The position numbers and the translations under genes were made by a program. From Anaerolineales bacterium (GTDB lineage: Bacteria; Chloroflexota; Anaerolineae; Anaerolineales; Villigracilaceae): a stretch of 40,232 nucleotides of DNA. This document shows, one piece after another, positions 7,760-15,806 of this stretch (positions are counted from its first letter, which is position 1; each line of letters begins with the position of its first letter). The notes beneath the pieces are model-generated. The model worked only from the letters and a program-made list of their open reading frames with translations. It searched no databases and was not told where the DNA came from. The DNA lies in assembly GCA_016789345.1 (NCBI GenBank), contig JAEURG010000255.1, forward strand, positions 1 to 40,232, given 5' to 3'.

Positions 7760-9045
7760 AAAAAACAATCACGCCTGAATTAGGTCGCGCCTCATTAAAA
7801 TCTTTTCTCAAAGAAAAATCTCCATTAGGTCCGTTAAAAATTTTAGCAAAACATCTCGGATATTTTTTTCAAATTCCATTGCCGATGTTCAAACCGTATG
7901 TCGTCTTTGGCGCAGAGGCAAACAAAAAAGTATTAGTCACCGAACGTGATAAAGTTTTATGGCGCAACACTGACCCTGTTACAGATTTATTGGGTCAAGG
8001 CGTTTTGATTGTTGACGGCAAAGAACATGACCATTACCGCAAATTGATGGAACCATCGCTTCATGCCTCGCGTCTGGCTGGGTACTCGAACCTCATGCTT
8101 CACCACACTGACAAAGTCTCTGCCCAATGGCGTGACGGCGAAATTATAGATATGCTTGTTGAAAGTAGAAAAATTGCTTTGCTGATTATTATGGATACAT
8201 TATTTAGCAAAGATGTTTGGGACGATTTGGAAAAAATCTGGAAACCTGTACTCAAATCAATCGAATACATTTCGCCCGGCGCATGGATTTTATGGCGAAA
8301 TATTCCACGCTTTGGGTTTCGCAAACCGTTGAAAGAGTTGGATGATTATTTGTTTGGAATCATTTCAGACCGCAGACGACAGACCGCAGACCAAAATCAG
8401 CCGTCGGCGGTCAGCCGTCAGCGAGATTTGCTTCAACATCTAATAGACGCAGGCTTGTCAGACAAAATTATCCGCGACCAAATGCTGACCATGTTAATTG
8501 CTGGACATGATACATCCACTGCATTACTTGCTTGGACATTTGCATTATTAGGTCAACATCCAGAAATTCATCAGCAAATTGTCAATGAAATTGATAAAAC
8601 AAATGATGTAGAACGAGTTCCATTGCTAGATAATGTCATCAAAGAAAGTTTGCGCTTATATCCTCCCATTCATATTGGTAATCGCCGTATTGCACAAGAA
8701 ATGAATTTCGATGGCAATAAAATTCCGGAAGATGAAAGATTATTTTATTCCATCTATCTCACCCACCGTGATGAAAACGTTTGGGAAAATGCAGACTCTT
8801 TTTGCCCCGAAAGATTTTCAAATGGAAAGAAACCAGCAGGGTTAAGTTACGTTCCATTTGGTGGCGGTCCACGTGTGTGTATCGGAGCAACGTTCGGTCA
8901 AGTTGAAGCGCGAATTGTTTTATCTTATTTACTAAAAAAATTTACGTTTGAATTTACAAATCATAAAATTCATCCGCACATGGGTGCAACGCTTGAACCA
9001 CGTCCAGGTGTGATGATGAAAGTGATGCGTAGGTCACGCTTATAA
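7756..9045 (+). CDS. Cytochrome P450, possible carotenoid hydroxylase
   Basis: A 429-residue P450 monooxygenase. The oxygen-binding I helix is AGHDT (249-253), the ExxR motif is ESLR (E297, R300), the PERF-type segment is CPERF, and the heme loop is FGGGPRVCIG with Cys375. It has no N-terminal anchor. A lycopene cyclase gene is downstream, so a beta-carotene hydroxylase role like Thermus CYP175A1 is plausible. Residues about 204-223 (rich in R, Q, D, S) are encoded by a dispersed DNA repeat inserted in frame at 8366-8425 in the loop between the F/G and I helices. The last residues and stop come from another repeat (9032 onward). These inserts may be tolerated surface loops. The overlap with the hydrolase gene shows coupling. 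Confidence 0.9.
   Translation: MKKTITPELGRASLKSFLKEKSPLGPLKILAKHLGYFFQIPLPMFKPYVVFGAEANKKVLVTERDKVLWRNTDPVTDLLGQGVLIVDGKEHDHYRKLMEPSLHASRLAGYSNLMLHHTDKVSAQWRDGEIIDMLVESRKIALLIIMDTLFSKDVWDDLEKIWKPVLKSIEYISPGAWILWRNIPRFGFRKPLKELDDYLFGIISDRRRQTADQNQPSAVSRQRDLLQHLIDAGLSDKIIRDQMLTMLIAGHDTSTALLAWTFALLGQHPEIHQQIVNEIDKTNDVERVPLLDNVIKESLRLYPPIHIGNRRIAQEMNFDGNKIPEDERLFYSIYLTHRDENVWENADSFCPERFSNGKKPAGLSYVPFGGGPRVCIGATFGQVEARIVLSYLLKKFTFEFTNHKIHPHMGATLEPRPGVMMKVMRRSRL
8366..8425. repeat. Dispersed repeat inserted in frame within P450
   Basis: A GC-rich direct/inverted patchwork built from units such as CAGACCGCAGAC and CAGCCGTCGGCGGTC. The last part (8407-8423) is the reverse complement of 5684-5700 after photolyase. 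It keeps the reading frame and encodes about 20 polar residues with no match to P450 conserved segments. Confidence 0.72.
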
Positions 9046-9089
9046 CGTGACATGCACAATGAATAAAATCGTCACGTTGAAAACGTGAC
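9032..9089. repeat. Paired GTCACG palindromes between P450 and crtYcd
   Basis: Two copies of a similar palindrome: GTCACGcttataACGTGAC at about 9033-9051 and GTCACGTTgaaAACGTGAC at 9071-9089. The first copy provides the end of the P450 reading frame, and its stop TAA lies in the loop. The second precedes the crtYcd ribosome binding site. They could be a dispersed repeat, a pair of operator sites, or both; from sequence alone I cannot decide. Confidence 0.65.
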
Positions 9090-9102
9090 CCACAGGAAAA
9101 TT

Positions 9103-9897
9103 ATGACTTATTTTGGATTCTTACTTAGATTTCTCGTAATCCCTATTCTTATTTTTTTGATTATCACTTACGTTGATAACAAAAAAAATAAACCCACCAT
9201 TGGCTTTGCAAATGGTCGCGCCGTGTGGATTGCGATTCTCGTGCATATCATTCTCGCGGTCACTTACACCACGCCATGGGATAACTATCTCGTCGCCACT
9301 GGTGTTTGGTTTTATAACCCCGATTTGGTGACAGGCATTATTCTCGGATATGTCCCTATCGAAGAATATACCTTCTTCGTTTTAGAAACGCTTCTTGGCG
9401 GACTTTGGTTTTGGTTCTTAATCCGACGCCTCTCCCTCCCTCAAACAGATTTCACCCCAAATAAAAAAATTGTTTACACATCTACATTTTTACTAATTAT
9501 CACTTGGATAATTTTTACTTATCTTTTCTTTAGTGATAACAAACCGCTTACCTATTTATCTATCACTTTGTTTTGGGCATTACCGCCAATTCTCCTGCAA
9601 TTTTTATACGGCGCAGATATTCTCTGGCATCATCGTAAGTTAGTATTTTGGAGCATCTTTGTCCCTGGAACATATCTTTCCTTAATGGATATTGTTGCAT
9701 TGAGTGATACCACTTGGTCTATTGCAAAAGACCAAACGACTGGCATATTATTTTTTGGCATTTTGCCTTTGGAAGAAGTTGTATTCTTCTTCATTACAAA
9801 TGTCTTGATTACGTTCGGGATGACGCTTTTGCTATCTGATATTGGCAGAAAGAGATTCAGCGATTGGAAAGCAAAAGGCTATAAAGGATTACCTTAA
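9103..9897 (+). CDS. crtYcd: Fused lycopene cyclase (CrtYc-CrtYd type)
   Basis: A 264-residue polytopic membrane protein with two homologous halves, each ending in a PxEE motif: YVPIEEYTFF (PIEE at 85-88) and GILPLEEVVFFF (PLEE at 222-225). An N-terminal TPWDNYLVATGVWFYNP lies before the first. This matches the CrtYc-CrtYd fusion of small lycopene cyclases, which form cyclic end groups on lycopene without redox change. I chose ATG 9103 because AGGA lies 5-8 bases upstream (CACAGGAAAATT); an upstream GTG at 9085 lies in a repeat and adds six residues without support. Whether one or both ends are cyclised cannot be told. It probably completes the crtI pathway, and the P450 may hydroxylate the product. 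Confidence 0.88.
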   Translation: MTYFGFLLRFLVIPILIFLIITYVDNKKNKPTIGFANGRAVWIAILVHIILAVTYTTPWDNYLVATGVWFYNPDLVTGIILGYVPIEEYTFFVLETLLGGLWFWFLIRRLSLPQTDFTPNKKIVYTSTFLLIITWIIFTYLFFSDNKPLTYLSITLFWALPPILLQFLYGADILWHHRKLVFWSIFVPGTYLSLMDIVALSDTTWSIAKDQTTGILFFGILPLEEVVFFFITNVLITFGMTLLLSDIGRKRFSDWKAKGYKGLP

Positions 9898-9903
9898 GTT
9901 TTT

Positions 9904-9975
9904 AGCCACAGAGGTCACAGAGACCTTTGAGAAAAACCTCAAAAAATCTCTGTGGCCTCTGTGTTCTCGGTGGCT
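9904..9975. repeat. CACAGAGG-type inverted repeat, possible terminator
   Basis: Arms AGCCACAGAGGTCACAGAGA (9904-9923) and a near-complement ending TGGCT (9947-9975) can fold with one mismatch in the core. A T-run follows at 9979-9985. It separates convergent crtYcd and the MATE gene, so it may terminate both. A shorter copy of the same family is at 26500-26561. Confidence 0.7.
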
Positions 9976-9983
9976 TGTCTTTT

Positions 9984-11342
9984 TTATTCATTCACCAAAT
10001 CATGAATCCACTTACGAGACCTGAACCGCCAGAAACTGACGAAGGCTTTGGCAACTTCTTCCAAGCCAACCATGAGATAAACAAGATAAACAGGTAATTC
10101 CAAAACAAATGCACCAATGTATGCGGCGGGGACTCCAATTAACCATATTGAGCATATTTCCATAAACAAAGCAAAACGCGTGTCGCCGCCTGCGCGTAAA
10201 GCACCGATAAATGTGCAGAAGTTGAACATACGAACCCATAATACACATGCCATCGCCAGCATTAACATGCGCACGTTATACGTACCGCTTGGTGAAAGAT
10301 TATATAAACCGACAATCGTATCTCTGGCTAATAAAACCAGCAAACCAACCGCCCATGCGGCTAGGATGCTCAAGATAATGACACGTCGAACGGTTTCATA
10401 GGCTTCATCTTTTTTGCCTGCGCCAATGCGATTCCCAACCATCACGGCACAGGCATTGCCTAAACCCATAAAAACAACAAAGCCAAGTTCTTCAATGGTG
10501 GCATTGACGTTAACTGCGGCAATTGAATCTGTGCCGATACGAGCGTAAATGGCATTGTAGGTTGTGATTCCAAAAGACCAAAACATTTCATTAGCTAAAG
10601 CAGGCAATGTAGTTCTGAGTACTCGGGTGAAAAATTCAAAATCAAACGTGAAGAAGGTTAATGGATTCACAGCGAGTGGAGTCTTTTGGGTATAGACAAG
10701 GCTGATAAGCAGAATCAATTCTAAGGTCCAGCCTGAGGCGGTGCCGATAGCCGCACCTTCGACTCCAAGTGCAGGAAATCCAAAATGCCCAAAAATCAAA
10801 ATATATCCTAACGATGTCTTGAAAATTAATGCACAGACTGTAGCAATGACTGTCAGTTTAATTAATTTGATACTTCGTAATGTGGCAATATATGAAGTGG
10901 CAATTGCAACAGCAATATATGAAAGACCTACGATACGAAGATAACGCGAACCAATTGCTATGACTTCGGGGTCTTCGGTGTAAAAACCAAGCACGCGATG
11001 TGGGAATAGTGTGGTGATGAGTGTAAAAATTAATGCGATGGCAGATGTAATTGCGATGCTCATGCCTAGCACTTTGCGGATTGGTTCCACTTCACCTTTG
11101 CCCCAAAATTGTGCAACGAAAATTGCCATGCCGCTGGTGAGACCAAATAGTAAAAGAATGAAAACAAAAAATACTTGATTGGATAAACCAAGCGCGGCGA
11201 TAGAGGCTTCACCTAATTGCCCCACCATGAGCACGTCTATCATGTTGAGAGAAGCGTTGATGAGTTGTTGAAATGAAATTGGAAGCGCGATGGTTAGCAC
11301 TTCACGAAGGAAGGCGCGGTCTTTTAGGAAGGATAGGTTCAT
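9984..11342 (-). CDS. MATE-family multidrug/Na+ exporter
   Basis: A 452-residue membrane protein with about twelve hydrophobic segments in two similar halves, typical of MATE transporters. The first half opens with IALPISFQQLINASLNMIDV and MVGQLGEASIAALGLSNQ, the second with VLRTTLPALANEMFWSFG. It exports organic cations, drugs or metabolites against Na+ or H+ gradients; the substrate cannot be read. Normal length is 440-480. It is downstream of a glycosyltransferase gene (gap of 28 bases) and is probably the last gene of that - strand transcript, ending in the CACAGAGG repeat. Confidence 0.9.
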   Translation of the reverse strand: MNLSFLKDRAFLREVLTIALPISFQQLINASLNMIDVLMVGQLGEASIAALGLSNQVFFVFILLLFGLTSGMAIFVAQFWGKGEVEPIRKVLGMSIAITSAIALIFTLITTLFPHRVLGFYTEDPEVIAIGSRYLRIVGLSYIAVAIATSYIATLRSIKLIKLTVIATVCALIFKTSLGYILIFGHFGFPALGVEGAAIGTASGWTLELILLISLVYTQKTPLAVNPLTFFTFDFEFFTRVLRTTLPALANEMFWSFGITTYNAIYARIGTDSIAAVNVNATIEELGFVVFMGLGNACAVMVGNRIGAGKKDEAYETVRRVIILSILAAWAVGLLVLLARDTIVGLYNLSPSGTYNVRMLMLAMACVLWVRMFNFCTFIGALRAGGDTRFALFMEICSIWLIGVPAAYIGAFVLELPVYLVYLMVGLEEVAKAFVSFWRFRSRKWIHDLVNE

Positions 11343-11370
11343 GTTGTGGGAAGTAGGTAGTAATCAGTGT

Positions 11371-12309
11371 TTAGTTGTCGGTGTCTTCAGGGGCTTCACG
11401 GACGATGTAAAGTGGTCTGCCTTTGGCTTCGTCGTACAAGCGACCGATGTATTCACCTAAAATGCCAAGTGAAATTAATTGCACGCCACCGAGGAATAAA
11501 ACTGAAATCAATGTTGTGGTTTGACCTTCAAAAAAGTGTGAGCCTGCGATTCTTAAGATGGCGACGATTGGAATAGCAAAAATTGCAACACCTGCTGAAA
11601 GAAAGCCAAAAAATGTGGCAACTTGTAATGGAAAGTATGAAAAACTTGTGATGGCATTTAATGCTAAGCGAAGCATTTTGTTGAATGGATATTTCGTGAC
11701 ACCTGCTGTACGAGCGGCACGCTTATATGTCACTCCTATTTGTTTAAATCCAACCCAAGCAGACATGCCACGTGGAAAGCGATGACGTTCTTTCATTTGT
11801 TTAAGTACATTCACTACTTTTCTATCCATCAAACGGAAGTCGCCAGTATCTACTGGAATTTTCACATCCGTAATTTTGTAAATGATGCGATAAAACAACG
11901 AAGCAGTCACTTTCTTAAACCAAGTTTCGCCTTCGCGTTCGCTTCGCACGGCGTACACAACTTCGTAGCCTTCTTTCCATTTTTTGGCAAGTTCAAGGAT
12001 TACTTCTGGCGGGTCTTGCAAGTCTGCGTCAATGATTACAACCGCATCACCACGCGCATAATCCCAGCCAGCGGTGATTGCTACCATGTGACCAAAGTTG
12101 CGGGCAAAAATTACAGGTCGAATCGTTTTATCTTGCTGAGCCAGTTCGCGAATCTTTTCTGTCGAACCGTCGGTAGAGCCATCATCTACAAGAATCAGTT
12201 CCCACGTCTCGTTTGAAGCGTCCATCACTTCCTTAACGCGACGATAGAGTTCAGGCAAGTTATCTATTTCGTTATAAATCGGTGCAATAATCGAGTAAGT
12301 TATTTTCAT
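11371..12309 (-). CDS. Family 2 glycosyltransferase, polyprenyl-phosphate type
   Basis: A 312-residue GT2 enzyme of the DPM1/GtrB/ArnC type. The N-terminal GT-A domain has IIAPIYNEIDNLPEL, LVDDGSTDGS and the metal motif VVIIDADLQDPPE. The region ending in DTGDFRLMDRKVV follows. Two transmembrane helices near the C-terminus (residues about 230-295) anchor it. Such enzymes load a sugar from a nucleotide onto undecaprenyl or dolichyl phosphate for later GT-C steps; two GT-C-like proteins occur in this window (19.9 and 28.4 kb). The ATG overlaps the stop of the AI-2E gene by four bases, so translation is coupled. Confidence 0.9.
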   Translation of the reverse strand: MKITYSIIAPIYNEIDNLPELYRRVKEVMDASNETWELILVDDGSTDGSTEKIRELAQQDKTIRPVIFARNFGHMVAITAGWDYARGDAVVIIDADLQDPPEVILELAKKWKEGYEVVYAVRSEREGETWFKKVTASLFYRIIYKITDVKIPVDTGDFRLMDRKVVNVLKQMKERHRFPRGMSAWVGFKQIGVTYKRAARTAGVTKYPFNKMLRLALNAITSFSYFPLQVATFFGFLSAGVAIFAIPIVAILRIAGSHFFEGQTTTLISVLFLGGVQLISLGILGEYIGRLYDEAKGRPLYIVREAPEDTDN

Positions 12310-13481
12310 TCAGAAATTTTCCGTTTGAGGCGAAGTCCGCGTTTGCGTTTTATTTTTTCTTCAGGCACCTTGAATTGGTTTTCGCCATCATCCGCAAACG
12401 GAGGCAAGCCCAAAATTCTGCGGCGCAAATATTCCATAATGACAGAAGTTGAAGCCATTAATGGCACAATCAGCAACGCGCCCATAATACCTTCCAAAAT
12501 AGTTGCGATTAAGATAGCAACAAAAATCAGCCCTTCGTTCATGTGCAAACTACGTCCCATAATAATCGGGCGAACCAACGCGTTTTTCAAATTAATAAGC
12601 ACAACATAAGTTAAAAAAACAATGCCAGCCACAATTAAGTTATTTGTGCTTGGGTCAGGAGAAATCCGTATCCATGATGAGCCTTCAAGTAAAGCAACAG
12701 CAATTGCAAGCAAAGCCGCAAGCGTTGGTCCTACATCTGGCACTAAGGTAAATAAACCAGCGGCAATCCCTAATACCAATGCACCAGGGATACCGATAAT
12801 TGCCCACGCAATTGTAAAAGCAATCCACACCACAATCATCAAAACAATTTGCCCCCGCAGGTATGCCATCCACACATTTCGCAAACGGCGGTATAACTCG
12901 CGCATATCTTCGTGATAATTTTCAGATGCGAAGTTAATCATCCATTCTTTGATGCGGGGCCATTCCATCATAAAGAGATAAACGCTTACCAAAATAATCA
13001 AGAACCATAAAATATTAATCGTTGTGGCTTCTAACAATTCTAAGGCTTCTGCTGGTAAAGGCGTTAGCACAGTTTCCTGCCAATGCCCAATACTGTCACC
13101 TAATTCTTCAAAATGAAATACAAGCCCTGCAAATTGAATCGGTTCTGAAAGCGCTTCACTTAATTCAGTTGTCACGTTAAGCAAATCTTTCACCACAATT
13201 TGAATTTCTTCAAAAAAGACTGGGGTTAATCCAATTGGCACTACTACAAAAAAAATAATGGCGGAAAAATAAACAATATTGACAGCCGCCGCACGCGTTA
13301 ACTTTGTTTTTTCGATTAAGAACGCAACCGCAGGGCTAATCAGATACGCTGAAAAGCCAGCAATCACTAACATCTTTATTGCTTCGCGGGCATAAATCAA
13401 AAATGCCACAACAGCAATAAAAAAAATCACTCCCATCGTATAACGAAAAGAGTCACTCCAGTGTTGATTTTGTTTTTTCAT
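12306..13481 (-). CDS. AI-2E family transporter
   Basis: A 391-residue membrane protein of the AI-2E (PerM/TqsA) family. It has an N-terminal pair of helices and a long central soluble segment (about 90-170) before the C-terminal helices with GIPGALVLGIAAGLFTLVPDVGP, which is cut here to the diagnostic core PGALVLGIAAGLFTLVPDVG. Members export or import autoinducers, ions or unknown solutes; the substrate is unknown. A basic, disordered tail (KIKRKRGLRLKRK) ends the protein. It overlaps by four bases with threonine synthase upstream and the glycosyltransferase downstream, so the three are translated as one unit. That coupling is probably operon packing, not a pathway. Confidence 0.9.
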   Translation of the reverse strand: MKKQNQHWSDSFRYTMGVIFFIAVVAFLIYAREAIKMLVIAGFSAYLISPAVAFLIEKTKLTRAAAVNIVYFSAIIFFVVVPIGLTPVFFEEIQIVVKDLLNVTTELSEALSEPIQFAGLVFHFEELGDSIGHWQETVLTPLPAEALELLEATTINILWFLIILVSVYLFMMEWPRIKEWMINFASENYHEDMRELYRRLRNVWMAYLRGQIVLMIVVWIAFTIAWAIIGIPGALVLGIAAGLFTLVPDVGPTLAALLAIAVALLEGSSWIRISPDPSTNNLIVAGIVFLTYVVLINLKNALVRPIIMGRSLHMNEGLIFVAILIATILEGIMGALLIVPLMASTSVIMEYLRRRILGLPPFADDGENQFKVPEEKIKRKRGLRLKRKISE

Positions 13482-14746
13482 AATATTTTTTTCACCGCTT
13501 CTAAAGTAGGTTCTATAATTGGGGCAGATTGTACCGCCTGCATTGCCGCACGAACGTCTTTCAATCCACTGCCAGTGTTTAACACCAAGATTGGGTCATC
13601 GCTTCGCACCACGCCCATACTTGTTGACTTGACCAAGCCAGCATAGGCAGTCGCCCCGGCAGGTTCTGCAAACACGCCAACCTTGCCAAGTTCGGCAATG
13701 GCTTGCAAAATTTCTTCATCAGTTACGGTGATATACGTTCCGTTTGTTTCTTTTGTCGCACGAATTGCACGCACACCATCACGAGGTAAATCTACTGAGA
13801 TGCTATCTGCAATTGTGTTAGAAGAAACAGGTGTAATTATTTCTGTATCTGCATGAAATGCACTTGCAATGGCAGATGAACCTTCTGCTTGCACACCAAT
13901 GATTCTTGGCATATTTTGAATCCAACCCAATGCAAATAAATCTTTGAAACCTTTATGAATTCCAGAAATGATATTGCCATCCCCAACGGAGACAAAAATT
14001 GTCAGTGGAGGATGAGCATCTAAAGTTTTGTCTTGCTGATGCCAGTCACGATGCGCTTCAATCCACCATTCCCAAATTTCAAAGGCGGCAGTCTTCTTCC
14101 CTTCTAAAGTAAATGGATTGTAGCCTGTGTTTCGACAATACCAGCCAAACTCATTCGCGGCTTTGACGGTTAAATCGAATGCGTCATCATAACTGCCATC
14201 TATTAAAATAACTTTAGCCCCAAACACCAGCAATTGAGCAACCTTGGCTTGCGGCGCAGACTTGGGCGCAAAGATAATTGCTTTTTGATTCACAGCCGCC
14301 GCCATGCCCGCCAACGCTGCGCCTGCATTTCCAGTGGAAGCCGTAACGACAATTTCAGATTTTAATTCATGCGCACGCGTGACAACAATTGCACTGGCTC
14401 GATCTTTGAATGAAGCGGTTGGGTTTCGTGATTCATCTTTGAGCCAAAGATGTTTGAGGTTTAATTTTTCTGCCAAACTTGGTAAAGCAAAAACAGGAGT
14501 CCAACCTGCAACGTGTAATGGCGTTGAATGACCAGCAGGCTCACCTACTGGTAAAAGAGGCAAATATCGCCAAAGAGAGTTTTCAGTTCTAAATGTAATA
14601 TCTTCAGGTTGAAATTTTTTCTTGATGGAATCGAAATCAAGCACAACATCCAAATTCCCGCCATCTTGAGGACAAGTGTATGTGACCTGACCTTGCAAAT
14701 ACTCTGTTCCACACAGTGAACATTTGTAACCAAGAAAATTTTTCAT
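13478..14746 (-). CDS. thrC: Threonine synthase
   Basis: A 422-residue fold type II PLP enzyme, converting O-phosphohomoserine to threonine in the cytoplasm. An N-terminal zinc-ribbon-like start (CSLCGTEYL, then YTCPQDGGNL) is typical of the long threonine synthases. The PLP lysine is in NPTASFKDRAS, the phosphate loop ASTGNAGAALAG follows, and a GSGLKD segment lies near the C-terminus. I considered diaminopropionate ammonia-lyase (YgeX), which would suit the nearby ygeW/ygeY genes, but the zinc-ribbon start and FKDRA context argue for threonine synthase. It is the first gene of the ThrC-AI-2E-GT2 overlap chain, and lies downstream of a good terminator. Confidence 0.88.
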   Translation of the reverse strand: MKNFLGYKCSLCGTEYLQGQVTYTCPQDGGNLDVVLDFDSIKKKFQPEDITFRTENSLWRYLPLLPVGEPAGHSTPLHVAGWTPVFALPSLAEKLNLKHLWLKDESRNPTASFKDRASAIVVTRAHELKSEIVVTASTGNAGAALAGMAAAVNQKAIIFAPKSAPQAKVAQLLVFGAKVILIDGSYDDAFDLTVKAANEFGWYCRNTGYNPFTLEGKKTAAFEIWEWWIEAHRDWHQQDKTLDAHPPLTIFVSVGDGNIISGIHKGFKDLFALGWIQNMPRIIGVQAEGSSAIASAFHADTEIITPVSSNTIADSISVDLPRDGVRAIRATKETNGTYITVTDEEILQAIAELGKVGVFAEPAGATAYAGLVKSTSMGVVRSDDPILVLNTGSGLKDVRAAMQAVQSAPIIEPTLEAVKKIL

Positions 14747-14770
14747 ATCCGAGTAATTTTACCCGATATA

Positions 14771-14803
14771 AAAATTCCGAAGTCTTATAGACTTCGGAAT
14801 TTT
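14771..14803. terminator. Bidirectional intrinsic terminator
   Basis: Perfect 14-bp stem (AAAATTCCGAAGTC at 14771-14784, complement 14790-14803) with a 5-base loop, flanked by A/T runs on both sides. On the - strand it ends the BMP-type ABC operon directly after the permease stop at 14808 and insulates thrC. Confidence 0.9.
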
Positions 14804-14807
14804 TTCA

Positions 14808-15806
14808 TTAATCCCTTTCAAACGGCACGCCTAATGCCGCTGGCGGGGATGCTCGCATGGCGCGTAATAATTTTGCGAAAAACTTTCGTGTGGATTCAGG
14901 CATGGCGGCGAGTGTTCTATCCACCCATTCAGCATTGCCAATGTTGACTAGTAATAAAGTTAATATCATCAATGGGAATGGAGCAACTTGCAAAACTTGT
15001 GATGGGACTTGAGTCAGCACAGGTTGTAGCACTAAGCCTAACCATTGCAAGAAGCCAAATAAGTACGCGCCAAATGCGGCGCGGGCGGGATTCCATCCGC
15101 CAAAAATGGTAATGGATAATGCTATCCAACCAAAGCCATCTAAACCTGAGATTGTTCCCATCCAACCAGCGCGGGAAGCCAAAGAAAATGCGGGACCTGC
15201 CAGACCAATCAATGCGCCACCGATGATTGTATAAACATAACGCATCAAATTAACGTTGGCACCGCGGATGTACGCGGCGGCAGGTTTTTCGCCGATGCCT
15301 TGCAACATGAGTCCGGGGCGTGTGCGATAAACCCAAACCCATGTAAGGATGATAGCCATAAAACTGATATAAGTAATTGCATCCTGCCGAAAGAATAATG
15401 TGCCAAGAATTGGAATATCACTTAAGAACGGAATCGGCATTGCTTGCAAACGTGGACCTGGCACACCCATATATGGATTACCAAGAAAATAAGAAAGGTC
15501 TCGGCAAGTAAGTGCAAGTACAAATCCAACCGCCACTTGAGATTGATTCAATGTAATACTTGCGAAAGCAACAATCAATGCGACCAGTGCGCCAATCAGC
15601 ATACCTGCTAAAAATCCAAGCACAATATTATTTGTAGTGTAGGCAACTGCAAAGCCACCCATAGCGGACAATAAAATTGTGCCATTCATTGAAAGGTTAA
15701 TCACACCAGCGCGTTCAGATAATGTTTCGCCTAACACAGCAAATACAATCGGAGCGGAAGCGGCAAGGATGCCTGCCAAACCAATGAGGATTGTCTCTTG
15801 CGTCAT
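14808..15806 (-). CDS. ABC transporter permease, nucleoside type (NupQ/BmpC-like)
   Basis: A 332-residue integral membrane protein of the branched-chain-type permease family with about nine helices. Typical features are GVINLSMNGTILLSAMGGF, AAAYIRGANVNLMRYVYTIIGGALIGLAGPAFSL (the conserved loop) and GWIALSITIFGGWNPARAA. With 15803 it forms the heterodimeric channel of a BMP-dependent importer. It is preceded by its sister permease with a four-base overlap and ends at a strong terminator. The usual cargo is purine or pyrimidine nucleosides, which fits the downstream deaminases; simple sugars are an alternative. Confidence 0.9.
   Translation of the reverse strand: MTQETILIGLAGILAASAPIVFAVLGETLSERAGVINLSMNGTILLSAMGGFAVAYTTNNIVLGFLAGMLIGALVALIVAFASITLNQSQVAVGFVLALTCRDLSYFLGNPYMGVPGPRLQAMPIPFLSDIPILGTLFFRQDAITYISFMAIILTWVWVYRTRPGLMLQGIGEKPAAAYIRGANVNLMRYVYTIIGGALIGLAGPAFSLASRAGWMGTISGLDGFGWIALSITIFGGWNPARAAFGAYLFGFLQWLGLVLQPVLTQVPSQVLQVAPFPLMILTLLLVNIGNAEWVDRTLAAMPESTRKFFAKLLRAMRASPPAALGVPFERD

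Noticed and set aside
9842..10024. 60-codon + strand frame after the lycopene cyclase
   Set aside because: It overlaps the cyclase end and a repeat; no coding signs.
11740..12216. 158-codon + strand reading frame
   Set aside because: It lies opposite the glycosyltransferase gene and has no motif or ribosome binding site; a shadow frame.
13478..14746. Diaminopropionate ammonia-lyase (YgeX), which would complete the urate set
   Set aside because: The zinc-ribbon start and FKDRAS context fit threonine synthase better, and the gene is in a separate transcript.
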